Part shown: one piece after another, positions 1 through 9,999 of the stretch
How positions within the stretch are numbered: the stretch's first letter is position 1
How the letters are laid out: each line of letters starts with the position of its first letter
DNA from: Gracilaria gracilis
Taxonomy: Eukaryota; Rhodophyta; Florideophyceae; Gracilariales; Gracilariaceae
Reading direction: 5' to 3'
DNA length: 64,000 bases
Assembly (NCBI GenBank): GCA_030374805.1
Contig: JARGSG010000197.1
Coordinates: 868,001 to 932,000, forward strand
Notes under the pieces: model-generated
The model's input: the letters and a program-made list of their open reading frames with translations, nothing else
Databases searched by the model: none
Told to the model about the DNA's origin: nothing
Program-made: the position numbers and the translations under genes

Positions 1-491
1 GGACGTTCTTGAGGCGGTATCAATTGCGAAAATCTACTTGTGCAGCGACAAGTTTGACCAAAGGAGAACAGTGATTATAACTTTAGCACATTTTCTTAAG
101 ACCCCTTGATGAGAATGAAAAGAGTTATACTTCGTTTCCCGCGGAGCGTATAAAGGGAGTGCTGCTCCTGTTATCAGCGGTAGGCAAGTTAGAATGCTGC
201 AGGCTGAATTGTAGGACACATGAGCGGTGCAGTAAAAGGGCGGTACCTTCTTACATAACGTTATCGCGCCTCAATTCGTATCGTTTCAAGCAGTAAAGGT
301 GCAGCTTGCAGGTTAAGATATTTCGTGTCGACGTCATTGTCAATACCAAGGGTGCCAACGGTGCTGGGTTCCTGATCCCGAAGTCAAGTTTAATTAGTGA
401 ATTCATTAGCTTCATAGTGGAAAGATTGAGTCTAACAGTTTCCCCAATGGGAAACTCACCAATTTTCAGGATGACGGGTACGAGGGAAGCT
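1..491. other. 3' flank of RPN5, no gene seen
   Basis: Short open frames on both strands here have no recognisable domain. The stretch next to the RPN5 stop is most simply its 3' untranslated region. Nothing else is supported. Confidence 0.5.
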
Positions 492-1895
492 TTATGATTG
501 GTAACCTGCCGCCCCTCCTTTCTCAATGGTATGAACCATTGTCTCACGATGGACTAAATGACAAGTCTTCTCCACAATATCTAGCAAGGAGGACACATTG
601 GTGGCCCAACTGTTCAATAGTGCATCTGCGTCTTTAGGTGTGGCAAAGGACACAATTTTCGCCGGCCTGTCAATCCTAGCCCATAGAGCCTTCTTATCTG
701 ATACCATAGCGGCGAGTTTTCTCTCCGTGTTTTCTTCTGAGAGATCCAGCAACTCAGCAAGCCTGCCCAGGCGTATACGAGAGTAGTATTTAGCCATGAC
801 ACGAAGGTTATGTTCAGTTACTCGTTCCTGCAACGCTGCAATCCATTTCAAATCTTCATCCTTAATATCAGCCTCTGCTAACCCCGCTACCGTGCTCAGT
901 TCATTCTTATATTGTTCCATGAGGATCGGCCACCGAATAAGTTCATCAGTAGAAAAGAGCTTGAGGAGCTCAGCATAAGTGGGAAGCTCCTCCATTGCCT
1001 TGAAAGATTGGATTCTGTGCAGCAAATCTGTCTGCATACTGTCTTTGGGGGACAGAACAACCAACAGGGATGCAAGTTTGAGTTCTCTCATCCAATCTTG
1101 CCCCTCAGCCGCGCGTGTTGTATCGTATCGCTCTAGATATGCACGGCATATCTGCAGGTAGTCAGAGTTGTGTGTGTGAATCCTAATCATTAGGGCATAA
1201 TACCGTAATTTGACATCAGAAAGCCCTTCCTTGTTCAACTGTCGTGGCATGATCTTCTTCGCAATGATAGCCCCTCGGACGAAGTCATTCTTGTCAAGGC
1301 ACAGTCTGACTTGTTCCAGGATGAACTCAAACTTCTCCAGCCTTTCCATACCTCCAAAAGTCTCGACTTGCATCTCTTGCATAATAGTTGCCGCCGTATC
1401 AATGTCGCCCTTTTCCTCCTTAATCTTCGCTAAGGTTCGAGTAAGTCGTGCTCTTTCTAATTCCACAAAAATCTTACCTGCAGTGACGTCTCGCAGTGTT
1501 TCAAGCATTGAAAGCTTCGTCTTCTCATCTGGTGTTTCATCAAGATATGACATTATTTCTTGAACAGTCTTCTGTACTGCAGTCTTCAGTTGTGCCCTCC
1601 TCTTGGAGATTAGAACAGCATATTCACCAATCGCCTTCCAGTCCTTCTTCTTGTGCAGAATTCGAATGAGGTTCACGCAAATTGCAGCTGTTTCTGGTGC
1701 AGCCCCTGCATTTCGATTGATGCGCTCTAAAGAGAGAAACTTGTCGATGCCCGCTTGAATACCGGATGATTCAGAAAGTGCAACTGCTTCTGCAATTTTC
1801 GTTTCGATCTCTGGATCTGCTTCAAATGGCCCAAAACCAGCTGTGTACTTTCCAGTCGAAGCACCATTGTCGATGTCCATCTTGTCGCCACTCAT
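492..1895 (-). CDS. RPN5: 26S proteasome non-ATPase regulatory subunit Rpn5 (PSMD12)
   Basis: This encodes a 467-residue Rpn5, a scaffold subunit of the 19S proteasome lid that helps seat the deubiquitinase module. Seen: one uninterrupted frame with Met start and an N-terminus rich in Asp/Gly, long alpha-helical repeats (about residues 20-330) and a C-terminal PCI/winged-helix region (about 330-440) with the family-typical run YYSRIRLGRLAELLDL. The length matches animal and fungal orthologs (about 445-456) closely. No intron is needed. The start at 1895 is chosen because the preceding sequence has no in-frame homology and the first residues look like a normal Rpn5 leader. The gene is alone, with its promoter side towards the stem-loop cluster at 2.4 kb. 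I see no damage. Alternative members of the PCI family (CSN4, eIF3) fit less well. Confidence 0.96.
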   Translation of the reverse strand: MSGDKMDIDNGASTGKYTAGFGPFEADPEIETKIAEAVALSESSGIQAGIDKFLSLERINRNAGAAPETAAICVNLIRILHKKKDWKAIGEYAVLISKRRAQLKTAVQKTVQEIMSYLDETPDEKTKLSMLETLRDVTAGKIFVELERARLTRTLAKIKEEKGDIDTAATIMQEMQVETFGGMERLEKFEFILEQVRLCLDKNDFVRGAIIAKKIMPRQLNKEGLSDVKLRYYALMIRIHTHNSDYLQICRAYLERYDTTRAAEGQDWMRELKLASLLVVLSPKDSMQTDLLHRIQSFKAMEELPTYAELLKLFSTDELIRWPILMEQYKNELSTVAGLAEADIKDEDLKWIAALQERVTEHNLRVMAKYYSRIRLGRLAELLDLSEENTERKLAAMVSDKKALWARIDRPAKIVSFATPKDADALLNSWATNVSSLLDIVEKTCHLVHRETMVHTIEKGGAAGYQS

Positions 1896-2420
1896 TCTCA
1901 GTAGACTCCTTTACCAACTTTTGAGGTTGGCTCGGAAATAATGCTTCACAGCTTGTTGACTCGATTCGCTTACAAGGATAGTACCTAGTTGTCTAAGAAG
2001 GGTGATTCTACGACAGATCACAACTACCCTGAAGGTCGAAGGGTTTCGAAAGGAAATGGTCTATTCCGATGCGATGCTCGTTATCTGTTATCAAGGAAGG
2101 CTGTTGGAAGGATGGGGGCAAGGCGGCTTTCCAACAAAAGACAATGCCAAACCCCAAATATTCCGACCTTTTTCCCAGTATTTTCATACTCATCGAGATA
2201 TTCGGTCACCGGTGCCCGAAGGCGACGAAACGATATTCAGAATTTCAGACTGGTCGATCACGCCGTTTCAACCGCCGCTGCTCTCTCGTCGTCGGCCTCG
2301 CTCGCCGTCGTCGATACTGCTTGCCACGGTTGGGGCGCGACAAGGCGTAAAAGCATCGCGCAGTGGAACCTTCGTTCCTTTCCCCACCCTGCCCATCCCT
2401 GCTATAGCTTGCTACTAGGG
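1896..2420. other. RPN5 upstream region, no supported gene
   Basis: This is the promoter side of RPN5. Overlapping open frames of 90-148 codons occur on both strands in a locally GC-rich stretch, but they overlap one another and show no domain. I do not call any of them. Confidence 0.5.
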
Positions 2421-2522
2421 GCGTCTCTTGCCTAGGAAGGCAAGAGTCGTTTTTAAGGAGCAGGGGCTCCTTGCTCACCAGAAAGCTCTGGTGGGCCCCC
2501 ACGACGCAAGAAAGCACTTTCT
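2421..2522. other. cluster of adjacent perfect stem-loops (cloverleaf-like)
   Basis: Three consecutive hairpins follow each other: arms CTCTTGCCT/AGGCAAGAG (2425-2446), AAGGAGC/GCTCCTT (2455-2472) and CACCAGA/TCTGGTG (2476-2493, extendable with one G-U pair). They are bracketed by GCGTC (2421-2425) and GACGC (2503-2507), which could close a multibranch fold, and are followed by AGAAAG/CTTTCT (2509-2522). It lacks a T-loop and anticodon arm, so it is not a tRNA. Function and transcribed strand are unknown. Confidence 0.5.
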
Positions 2523-3088
2523 ACCAAAACCGACCACGACACTAAAATAATGTTGCCGTTGCCTCAGAAAAGAATACATGAACATCGTTTTGTCCTGACG
2601 GATAATTTATGGGTGTTCTTATATTTATGGAGACCAATGTATGATACGTCAAGGCTATCGGATGTGCACAAGTTAGGAGTTCTTTTGTTCAAGGCGATGA
2701 TGAATGCCCCTAGGATTTCATTAACTCCAGAAAGTTGAGGTCACGAGAATGCCGCATGGCAATCTCAATATCTTCGACTTCACAGCATGACCACGTCATG
2801 GCATGACTCTTGCTCAAGGCGATCCAGCACTTGTATTGTTCGTTCGTTCAAAAGATACACACAATAGCGTTTCGGAACTATTTGCTTTCAAGGATTCCGT
2901 GATGGATGATGTTTTGTACTCGAGAGACCAAAGCTGCTGCCTTGATCTGCACGCTGAACGCGCACGTGGTACTAGTAGACATCAAATATTGTCGAACTGT
3001 TTCACGCAAACGCTTCCAAAGTGTTTAGTGTACAAGGGAGTCTCACTGCTTGCAAGCGCCTAAGATATCAACTCGTAGAGATAAAGCC
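2523..3088. other. intergenic, nothing recognised
   Basis: No convincing coding region, repeat or RNA was seen. The longest open frame (2803-3063, +) has no recognisable domain. Confidence 0.5.
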
Positions 3089-4018
3089 TTAAGATTCAGA
3101 TATTCTGGTATGCACCATTGGCGATGGCTTCCTTTCCGGTGGCAAAATGGAACGTGCATCACTGAAGAACTTTCTTGAGTTCGTTTTAGGTGATACTCGT
3201 TCTTGTACTTTTTCCTTCATGTCTATTAATTTGTCTTTCGCAGCAACGGCACGATCCTTTGCATGCTCAGCACGTTGGCGTAATCGCGCGGCCTTCTCCC
3301 TCATAATACGAGTTTGGTCCTTTGCGCGATCACGAACGTCTTCCGCGCTTTGACGAACATCTTCTATACGATGTGCAACAGCCTGTGATGTGCGCTTGGC
3401 TCGAAGTCGGGCATCAGCAGCGAGTTGGGCGGCTAGTCCGAATGAGAAACAAGAAGAGCATGGGATGTCAATGAATATGAGTCACAGCATATGAACTATT
3501 CTACGCCAAAACATGTCTACGAAACGTACCATTTTTGGCTCGGCCTTCCCAGCGCATGGCGATTTCTAATCCTGCACGGAAAACGTTGCGGATAAAGAAG
3601 CGTGGAAATGAATGATATCCTTCGATAATGGGAGCGGGGCGTCGGCTGCGGGCGGAAGGGAAGCGTTTCTTGGGTTAGACAGATGTATGTATATGAAACA
3701 GAAGCAGGGAAGCAGTTAAGCACGCACTTACATTGTGCGTCGAACAAGGCGCTCAGCTCTTAAAACAATACGGTAACTGTTCCTGAGACCATATACAGCG
3801 ATCATAGTCGCCGCGACGATTTCTGAGACGACCTACAGAAGGGATTTCAACACCGACCGCGCATGGTAGGAATATGCACATAGTGTTCGTCGCAAGTCAG
3901 CCGAGAGGTATGTTTGTATTGATCAGCTTGAAGTAGATCGTACCATGTCTTGGGTGAGTTCTATACACAAGAATCCCTTTATATCCTCAAATCGAATTTG
4001 TGGTAATATGCGATCCCG
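3089..4018 (-). CDS. unknown protein with hydrophobic segments and a basic coiled-coil tail, at least four exons (5' end not resolved)
   Basis: I do not recognise the family. Four exons on the minus strand join in frame: 4018-3944, 3832-3732, 3645-3530 and 3432-3089 (stop). All three introns are GT-AG (donors GTACGA, GTAAGT, GTACGT) and 86-111 bases long; the 636 joined bases give 211 residues plus stop. Early exons hold a moderately hydrophobic stretch (VVSEIVAATMIAVYGL), the third a motif rich in aromatic residues and Arg, and the last about 75 residues of Ala/Arg/Lys/Glu-rich helix likely to form a coiled coil. A further upstream exon is possible near 4108-4200, where a frame encodes a membrane-like run (GRILGTVVTTKAGLLALLF) ending at a potential GTGAAC donor; I could not fix the start codon. 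A membrane-anchored coiled-coil protein is the cautious reading. The gene would be divergent from the NTF2-like gene at 4539. Confidence 0.5.
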
Positions 4019-4290
4019 CTTTGTGAATAGAACGCATCCACCAGTGTTTCATTCGCTGGCTATAGCACGCATTATCTTAGAATCACAGAGTTGAGCCAGA
4101 ACAGCCACGGTAGTTCACTTTAAAAAGAAGTGCAAGCAATCCTGCCTTCGTAGTCACAACGGTACCGAGAATGCGTCCAACGAAGAGCTGAATCAAGCAA
4201 ATCAGAGGGGTTGCTTCGATCGCATGCAACTACGGCGGGCGTCATCAAAGTAGCCAATCACAGCACGCAACGTGCTTCACGTGCCGTTGG

Positions 4291-4364
4291 TGCAAGCTGG
4301 GTTCGGTCTGCAAATTGCACTGCTGCAAACTTTGCAGCTCGTCGCATGCCGAACCCAGCTTGCA
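4291..4364. repeat. perfect 16-bp inverted repeat upstream of the NTF2-like gene
   Basis: TGCAAGCTGGGTTCGG at 4291-4306 is exactly the reverse complement of 4349-4364. The 42-base loop holds further TGCA/GCAG short inverted motifs. It lies between two divergent genes, about 175 bases before the chosen ATG at 4539, so it could be a regulatory palindrome or a remnant of a small inverted-repeat element. Confidence 0.7.
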
Positions 4365-4538
4365 CTGTGCAAACCTGCACAGTGCCCACAGCACTGCTGT
4401 TGGGTTTCACATCGCCGATTGACTCTACCACGCCTGTTCAGTGTTGTGGAGATTGTTGAAAGCCTCCAAGCCAGACTCGTTGTCATAAGCAATACGCATA
4501 ATCAGCGCCTCTGTTCTTTAGTATCTCCAGATGCAAAA

Positions 4539-5171
4539 ATGATCCCGTTCATGGCCTTCAGCTCTCCTTATAATGTGGTTGCAACTCGCCCCGGCTTTCC
4601 GTCACCTACTTTCTGCACTTCCATGACTCCTTTTCACCCGAAAACATATGCAGCACCTCGGAAGCGGACAATACGCGCAGAACTCCCGATAGAACCCCCA
4701 TCCAAAACCACAGCAGTCCACAAGTCTGAAGAGCTCGTTCGGCGATACTGGCGCTTGGCGTCGAACGGCAAGTATTCCACAACAATCCCATGCTTTGCAG
4801 ACGATGCCGTGTACCACGATGGTCTCTACCAGAAACCCTTTATTGGAAGGAAGGCTATCTTGGCTCACTTCAATAATCTTGAGAAAGCTCTCCCGCCGAA
4901 CCTACTGTTTGTCCTTGATGATGTAACCGCAAGTGCAAAGCGGGCCGGAGCGAGATGGCACGTAGAAACCCAGGGCGGTGTGCAATTACCTATGAGCAGA
5001 GGGCTTTCTATGTATGACATTGTTGAAACAAACGGAGAGCTACGCATTACGGAGGCTTGGGAGTTCGGTGAGACACCTTTAAAGCTCCCATCGTTGATAC
5101 TACCCCTTCTACGTTTTGCAGGCAGTCTTCTTCAGCTTCGTGGCACGATGAAACCGAAAAACGATGATTAG
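4539..5171 (+). CDS. SnoaL/NTF2-like domain protein, probably plastid-targeted
   Basis: The 210-residue product has an N-terminal Ser/Thr/Pro/Arg-rich stretch (about 1-60) that looks like a plastid transit peptide, then a SnoaL-like (NTF2 fold) domain (about 63-185). Seen: a helix with SEELVRRYWRLASNG, the family pattern PFIGRKAI, then FVLDDV, WHVETQGG and SRGLSMYDIV. This order matches plant chloroplast NTF2-family proteins of unknown catalytic role. The start at 4539 was preferred over an in-frame codon at 4272 because the extra 89 residues look non-coding and cross the inverted repeat at 4291-4364. The C-terminal hydrophobic LPSLILPLLRFAGSLL is also seen in relatives. The frame is intact. 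A pocket is predicted by the fold, but substrate or ligand cannot be stated. Confidence 0.82.
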   Translation: MIPFMAFSSPYNVVATRPGFPSPTFCTSMTPFHPKTYAAPRKRTIRAELPIEPPSKTTAVHKSEELVRRYWRLASNGKYSTTIPCFADDAVYHDGLYQKPFIGRKAILAHFNNLEKALPPNLLFVLDDVTASAKRAGARWHVETQGGVQLPMSRGLSMYDIVETNGELRITEAWEFGETPLKLPSLILPLLRFAGSLLQLRGTMKPKNDD

Positions 5172-5643
5172 CTTTTTTGACCTTCATCTCTTTTCCGAGA
5201 AGAAAATATTGGCGTTATGTTCATATTTCCATTTGTGAATATACTGATCAATGGCAACATGCTCCCATCGATACGAAGGTACAACTGTAGCGACAGCTAA
5301 CACTGCTTTCAGTCGGTACCTGTAGCTTTTACCTTCGTTACTTACGGCCAATTTTCTGTCGCCATGACGGACGTGTCAATCATTTTTCCTTTCTGCCCAA
5401 ACGTTTCACACTTTCAACAACCAGAACGTCTTAGGCTGACGCTGCGCGGCCAATCTTCGGCACAACACGGCGTGTTTTCTACAAGATCAGATCGCTTGCC
5501 AGAAAAAGCAAAACATTATTTGCCATGTGAGGTAAACGCTACCAACGGTAAAGTGTTACCTGTAGCCAATTATCTATCATAGATATCATATTGTAGAACG
5601 AACGAACGAGGCCTTTATTTATGGAATTTGAAATGGTCGTTGA
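5172..5643. other. intergenic, nothing recognised
   Basis: This lies between the NTF2-like gene and the LINE scrap. A 72-codon open frame at 5364-5582 has no domain. A short GAAC(G) repetition sits near 5595. No function is supported. Confidence 0.5.
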
Positions 5644-6165
5644 TCACGCAGTTGCGTGTGCCTGGGTGGACAGCGTCCAGCGTCGCCGGTTTACGGCAGC
5701 GGCTGTTAGCTGAAGAACGGTTCGTTCGAGGCGTAGGGCCAGCGTTTGGTACTCGGTGATCGGGTTAGACCCACGTACACTGCTAACGTACTCAGCTATG
5801 CGGCGGGCGAACTGTTTTGCGGAGTCTCCAAGGCCTCCATGAACGTCAAACGCAAAGGGGACAAACTGGACGTTGTTATCCGAGCAGATTGCGTCGTATT
5901 TGGTGCGCTTTAAGGCTTCGGCTTTCGTTGCAGCCGCCGCTGCGTTTCGTGATGCTGCGAGGGTGTAATTGCGGCTACCCGGGCTCACCACTGTGACATC
6001 AACGCCGATGGGTTTCGCATGAAATCTTATATCGTCAATGAGCAAGTCCATTCGCCACTGAGCGTTGTAGAAGCACCTCATTGCCCGCATTGCAGACTTG
6101 GAACACCCGTGAGAATAAAGATATTGATTTGGGGTGTGGATGCAAGCTCCAGATTTCGTCCGATT
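5644..6165 (-). pseudogene. 5'-truncated LINE: C-terminal end of a non-LTR retrotransposon reverse-transcriptase ORF
   Basis: The minus-strand frame (5644-6090, continuing in frame to about 6165) ends a LINE polyprotein. Seen: a Cys/His patch (YSHGCSKSAMR) upstream of GVDVTVVSPGS, an Ala-rich run, then AEALKRTKYD and FVPFAFDVHGGLGDSAKQFA. This pattern is typical of the C-terminal endonuclease-like or RNase-like tail of LINE ORF2 proteins in protists and algae. No reverse-transcriptase core is present, so it is a 5'-truncated copy, as LINE insertion usually produces. It lies head-to-head with CNOT11, only about 200 bases from that gene's ATG, so it may form part of its promoter region. Confidence 0.72.
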
Positions 6166-6362
6166 TGTTTGCCATCGTTGTACACGTGTAGTGATGAAGA
6201 CGTCTCGTAGATCCCAGCCGCTTTTGCTTCATACTTCCAATCTGACGAAACCAGTGAATAATCCCTTTGAACTGTAACAACATCCTGGTCTCGAGGCGCT
6301 CGTCTTTTATTCCGCCTTATGTCTCCGTTTCAAGCTCTGCTGCGCTTCCACCAAGAACTACC

Positions 6363-7817
6363 ATGAAGCTTCCGCTTCCCGTGAAGCTTTCAAAACAGGC
6401 TTTTGCTTCTCTGATAGATGTTTTGGAAAGCGTTAATTCACCTCTCGGCGATGTTTCTCGCCGACTGTGGCAATCTTCGTGTGCCAACTCTTCGACCACT
6501 GTTGTCGGCGCTTCAATTGCTGCTCTCCTTCAAGATGACTTGCTTCCAAATCCTCAACAACGACTAATCGCCATTTTTGTGCTGTACGATATGATTGCCG
6601 CCCGTTCTGCCTCCCCATCACCATCTACGTCTGTTCTCGAACGCTTAATCGCAAGCCCGCTATCTATAATACTCTTTGAACTAATGAGTGAAACTAATCC
6701 TTATTCCTCGGAACAGCTTTTTCTGAGCCACTTACTTCGTTTGTCGGAAGATCACCGTTCTCAATCGAGTAGCGCTGAACTTCCCACAGACGGTGAGATA
6801 GCCAAAACAGCGGCCGTTGCCCTGTACGGAGCGCTAGAAGACGCCATTCGCGGTGGTGCATCGGTCGCCGCCCCAAACGTATCTACTTTACGTCATATGT
6901 GGGTTGCAAGGCATCCTGAAACCTCAAGTAACTCTTATGGTTTGAAACCCATTAGCGCTGTTGTACCGGATCCTGATCGGTTTGCAATTCTAGATTCTGG
7001 GCGACTTGTCGAAGAACTTGGCTCAGTGGTTACACTGGAAGATTTTACACCAACTTTTGTTAGAATACCTCCTCCATTCCTTCCCATTGAGCTAGAGAGT
7101 AAGGAGTTGCGTTGGATTGATCCTGAGCCACTGCATGAGATTATTTGGGATCCGGAAATGGGAATGAAAGGCGAACGTGGGGCAGAGCTGCGCGAAATCA
7201 TCTCAAAGGCTATTAAAAGCCTAATACCAGAAGCGCAGCGAATGAAAGTGCGTCAAATGCTGAATGATGATCCCAAGCTCGTTCATCTCTGCGGAATTAC
7301 CCCACAGAAACTACCAGACCTGGTCAATAATAACGCATCACTCGCTACGGACATCTTACTGAAGTTGATGTCCTCCACGCAGATGCCAAAGTATTTAGAT
7401 GCACTCGTAAACATGGATATGAATCTGCAATCGATGGATATTGTGAGCCGTCTTTCAAACACTGTGCAGTTGCCAAGGGAATTCATGCATGCCTACATAA
7501 GCAATTGTATGCGCTCTTGTGATGATATACCGGACAAGCCTACACAAGAGCGAAGCGTTCGTTATTTCTGTGTGTTCCTGAAGCGCCTCATCAAGAACAA
7601 AAACATAGACTTGCAAGACTTATTGGTGGAGGTCCAAGGGTTTTGTATGGGTTACTGCAGGTAAGTACTGGTTTTCAATGTTCAAGATGATACAAAAGTT
7701 TTTTTGACCTTGGACTGACACTCTTGTTCATCAAATGCTGATATGGGATTCAATGCCCTTGTGTGACACAGAATTCGTGAGGTTGCCGACCTATACAGAT
7801 CTCTGCAAGCTCTGTGA
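6363..7817 (+). CDS. CNOT11: CCR4-NOT transcription complex subunit 11 (CNOT11)
   Basis: CNOT11 binds the N-terminus of CNOT1 together with CNOT10 in the CCR4-NOT mRNA deadenylase complex. Two exons, 6363-7660 and 7772-7817, are joined across a 111-base GT-AG intron (donor GTAAGT); the last exon adds only RIREVADLYRSLQAL and stop, giving 447 residues. The C-terminal half matches the family clearly: PPFLPIELESKELRWIDP, HEIIWDPEM, DPKLVHLCGITPQKLPDLV, LVNMDMNLQSMDIVSRL, and YISNCMRSC. The N-terminal helical region (residues about 1-190) is less conserved, as in other organisms. An in-frame earlier codon at 6267 exists, but MKLPLPVKL at 6363 sits in better context and starts the conserved part. 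The intron at the extreme 3' end means an annotation from the open frame alone would lose the conserved tail. Confidence 0.94.
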
Positions 7818-8066
7818 AGATGGAAAGCCTACAGTAATGACGACATGTGCATCACCCAGATGATAAGTCAAGTAAGACTGCGTTGTTTTATGCACTAGGC
7901 ATGTATGCGATGGATACGTCAATGCCAACTAGTTATGTTTCGGAAATCAGCTTTAGTTCCCATTGACAGTGCATCGTCGAGAGCATGTCCCTTTGCAAGG
8001 GTTCAATGACGATAACCAGCTTGTATATATTGGTCCACAAGTCAGTCGGCTGTGGGGATCAAGGAG

Positions 8067-8855
8067 TTATTCGTCAGCTACTAGATTTCGGGGCCGCCCA
8101 AAACAAGGGATTATATGCTCTAGCAAACGGACCGTTCCTTCCGAAAGTTGACAAAGTGCATCTGGGATCCTCGTCAAAAGGCGCCATGACGCCCTGGAAA
8201 TGGAACCTACGAAGCGGAAGAAACCGTCAAGCTCACCCTCAGTTTCATCTCGTTGTGTGGGCCTGTGTCTGTCTTCTTCCCATGTTCGGCTTTTTGCCAT
8301 CGCCATACGACTGTGGCCACGTCCATAAGGTCTTGCTGTTTCGTTAATATGGTTTTGCGGTACATGTCGACGAACCCGTTCACTAGAACTCCTAGAAATT
8401 TTTCTGTTCTCTTTAGCATCATGAGAAATACTTTCATCGCTTGATCGACTTCTTGAAAAACGGGTATTTGACTCGCGTCGAGATGTCATATCAGACTCTG
8501 GATCATGGGGATATGTGGATGCCCCTGCCTTTTGTAGCCGCGAAAACTTAGTCACCCTTGGTAATATGCCTCTTCTACTGAATGATTCCGGAGGTGGATG
8601 ATGTCGCTCTTTCCTTTCGTCACCTTCGACTCGAGCTGCTCCTGGGAGCCACTGTTTCGTTCGGAAGAGACTTCTTTGATAGTCTGGCAATTCTTCCATG
8701 TCTTCTTTCTTATGGCTTTCTGCTTTCCTTCGTCTCCATGGGGAAACTGTAGGAGCAAAAGGACTTCGGCTTCGCTTGTCATACCTAGACGCTCTGTGAA
8801 GAGGATTTTCCTTATCTGTGCTCACACGAGTGTGTTCTTTGGCATCGTTATCCAT
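8067..8855 (-). CDS. hypothetical Arg/Ser-rich protein, 262 residues
   Basis: I do not recognise this protein. It is one open frame from a Met at 8855, highly charged throughout, with many Arg, Ser, Glu and His residues (for example KRSRSPFAPTVSPWRRRK and RFSRSRSSDESISHD). It looks mostly disordered, with RS dipeptides reminiscent of splicing-associated proteins, and ends with a more ordered, moderately hydrophobic segment (ASWRLLTRIPDALCQLSEG). There is no RNA-recognition motif or other domain. It converges with CNOT11 (about 250 bases between the stops). An open frame of this length without any stop in a region of average composition is suggestive but not proof of a gene; introns could extend it. 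Confidence 0.42.
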   Translation of the reverse strand: MDNDAKEHTRVSTDKENPLHRASRYDKRSRSPFAPTVSPWRRRKAESHKKEDMEELPDYQRSLFRTKQWLPGAARVEGDERKERHHPPPESFSRRGILPRVTKFSRLQKAGASTYPHDPESDMTSRRESNTRFSRSRSSDESISHDAKENRKISRSSSERVRRHVPQNHINETARPYGRGHSRMAMAKSRTWEEDRHRPTQRDETEGELDGFFRFVGSISRASWRLLTRIPDALCQLSEGTVRLLEHIIPCFGRPRNLVADE

Positions 8856-9684
8856 CGTCTGCCCGATTGGTCGCGAATAACTTAATTACGTTTTAGGAAA
8901 CCTTCTCGTAAGCACCGCTTCAACAACCGACACAAGGTTTACTCAAGAGAATGAAAATTGTTTCCAGAAATCCCCATCAATAACAGAACGTCTTCTCTAT
9001 TTGCAAGTACAATATGCGTGACTCACAAGATAGGAACCTGGTGTTGTGTTAGGGTGTGCTCGTGTGTACCTCACGTACAACGGTTTTGTCGCGTTCTCAA
9101 TTTGACTCGCCTTCCTTGTCCTTAGCGTTTAACGAATAATTCACGGGAGTCTCAACTTTTGCGTTTCTGTGGGCTGACGGATTGCAATATCGATGAGTTC
9201 AACGGAGCGATCTTACCCGAGGTCGCGAATTGATTGGGTAACGGAAGAAGAACTCTCGACTATTTTTGCAAGACCATGCAGAGCACAGTGATAAGCCCTG
9301 GCCTGTTTTTGTGGCCCACGCAGATCTTCCTTGTTTGCGTAATAAGGATACGAAAGTATCATGGTATGTCATCATCCGTCGTGAGAGATGACGCCTGCTG
9401 AAACATGGCACTGGGGAGAGATAAAGAAAGCAAAAGGAAGTGATGAGTATTGTTTTTTGTTCTTTCGGGCCCAGGCAATAATCGCCCGGTTTCCCATAGC
9501 ATATCGGTGTTGTTGGGCATCAACTCAGCCTTTCGGACATGTCCTTGACCATCTCATCGAGCGCCGAGCTTGCAACTATGAGATGCTACTCTGCAATGAC
9601 TGGCAAGTAGAAACTGTTTCCCTGATTTCGATGTACACGAAACCGGATAAGCACATTCTTTGAGTCAAATGTGGCCAATATCTG
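8856..9684. other. intergenic, nothing recognised
   Basis: Several open frames of 60-91 codons on both strands show no domain and no splice pattern that I could join. It probably contains the promoter of the Arg/Ser-rich gene. Confidence 0.4.
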
Positions 9685-9999
9685 TTACTTCGAATACTTA
9701 ACATGACTTGTAGCCGGTTCAAGAAAGTCTTCTGCTTTTTCTTTTCTTGTGGGCCTCAGCTTTCGATTCCGAAGCTGATGGAAACTATATAGTGCGCATA
9801 GTTTTCTCTTTTCGGGGTCGCCGAAAAACTTCTTTGGCCACTGCCTAATCAAATCGTTCGAGTACTGGCCGGAACGAAATGCAATGCAGTACATGAGCAA
9901 TTCCGTACTCCAGGTGAAGATGATGGCAATATTCCTTAACGTGAAGAGTGGAACCACAGATCCTTCCAGTTTTGAATGTGCGAGAACCCATTCTGCCAC
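9685..9999 (-). CDS. possible small protein with one hydrophobic segment, unrecognised
   Basis: This 104-codon frame has a hydrophobic stretch (NIAIIFTWSTELLMYCIAF) followed by a basic, Lys/Arg-rich tail. It could be the last exon of a larger minus-strand gene, since the frame stays open a little upstream of the first Met, but I found no convincing splice partner. It is kept as a low-confidence candidate only. Confidence 0.22.
   Translation of the reverse strand: MAEWVLAHSKLEGSVVPLFTLRNIAIIFTWSTELLMYCIAFRSGQYSNDLIRQWPKKFFGDPEKRKLCALYSFHQLRNRKLRPTRKEKAEDFLEPATSHVKYSK

Noticed and set aside
2002-2418. 138-codon plus-strand frame upstream of RPN5
   Set aside because: Overlaps other frames of similar length in a GC-rich stretch, no domain, and it runs up to the stem-loop cluster.
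4272-4538. Earlier in-frame Met for the NTF2-like protein
   Set aside because: The extension crosses the inverted repeat and has Cys/Gln-rich non-protein-like composition; Met 4539 starts a transit-peptide-like segment.
6267-6362. Earlier in-frame Met for CNOT11
   Set aside because: The extra 32 residues are low-quality Ser-rich sequence close to the LINE remnant and not seen in the family; the Met at 6363 is preferred.
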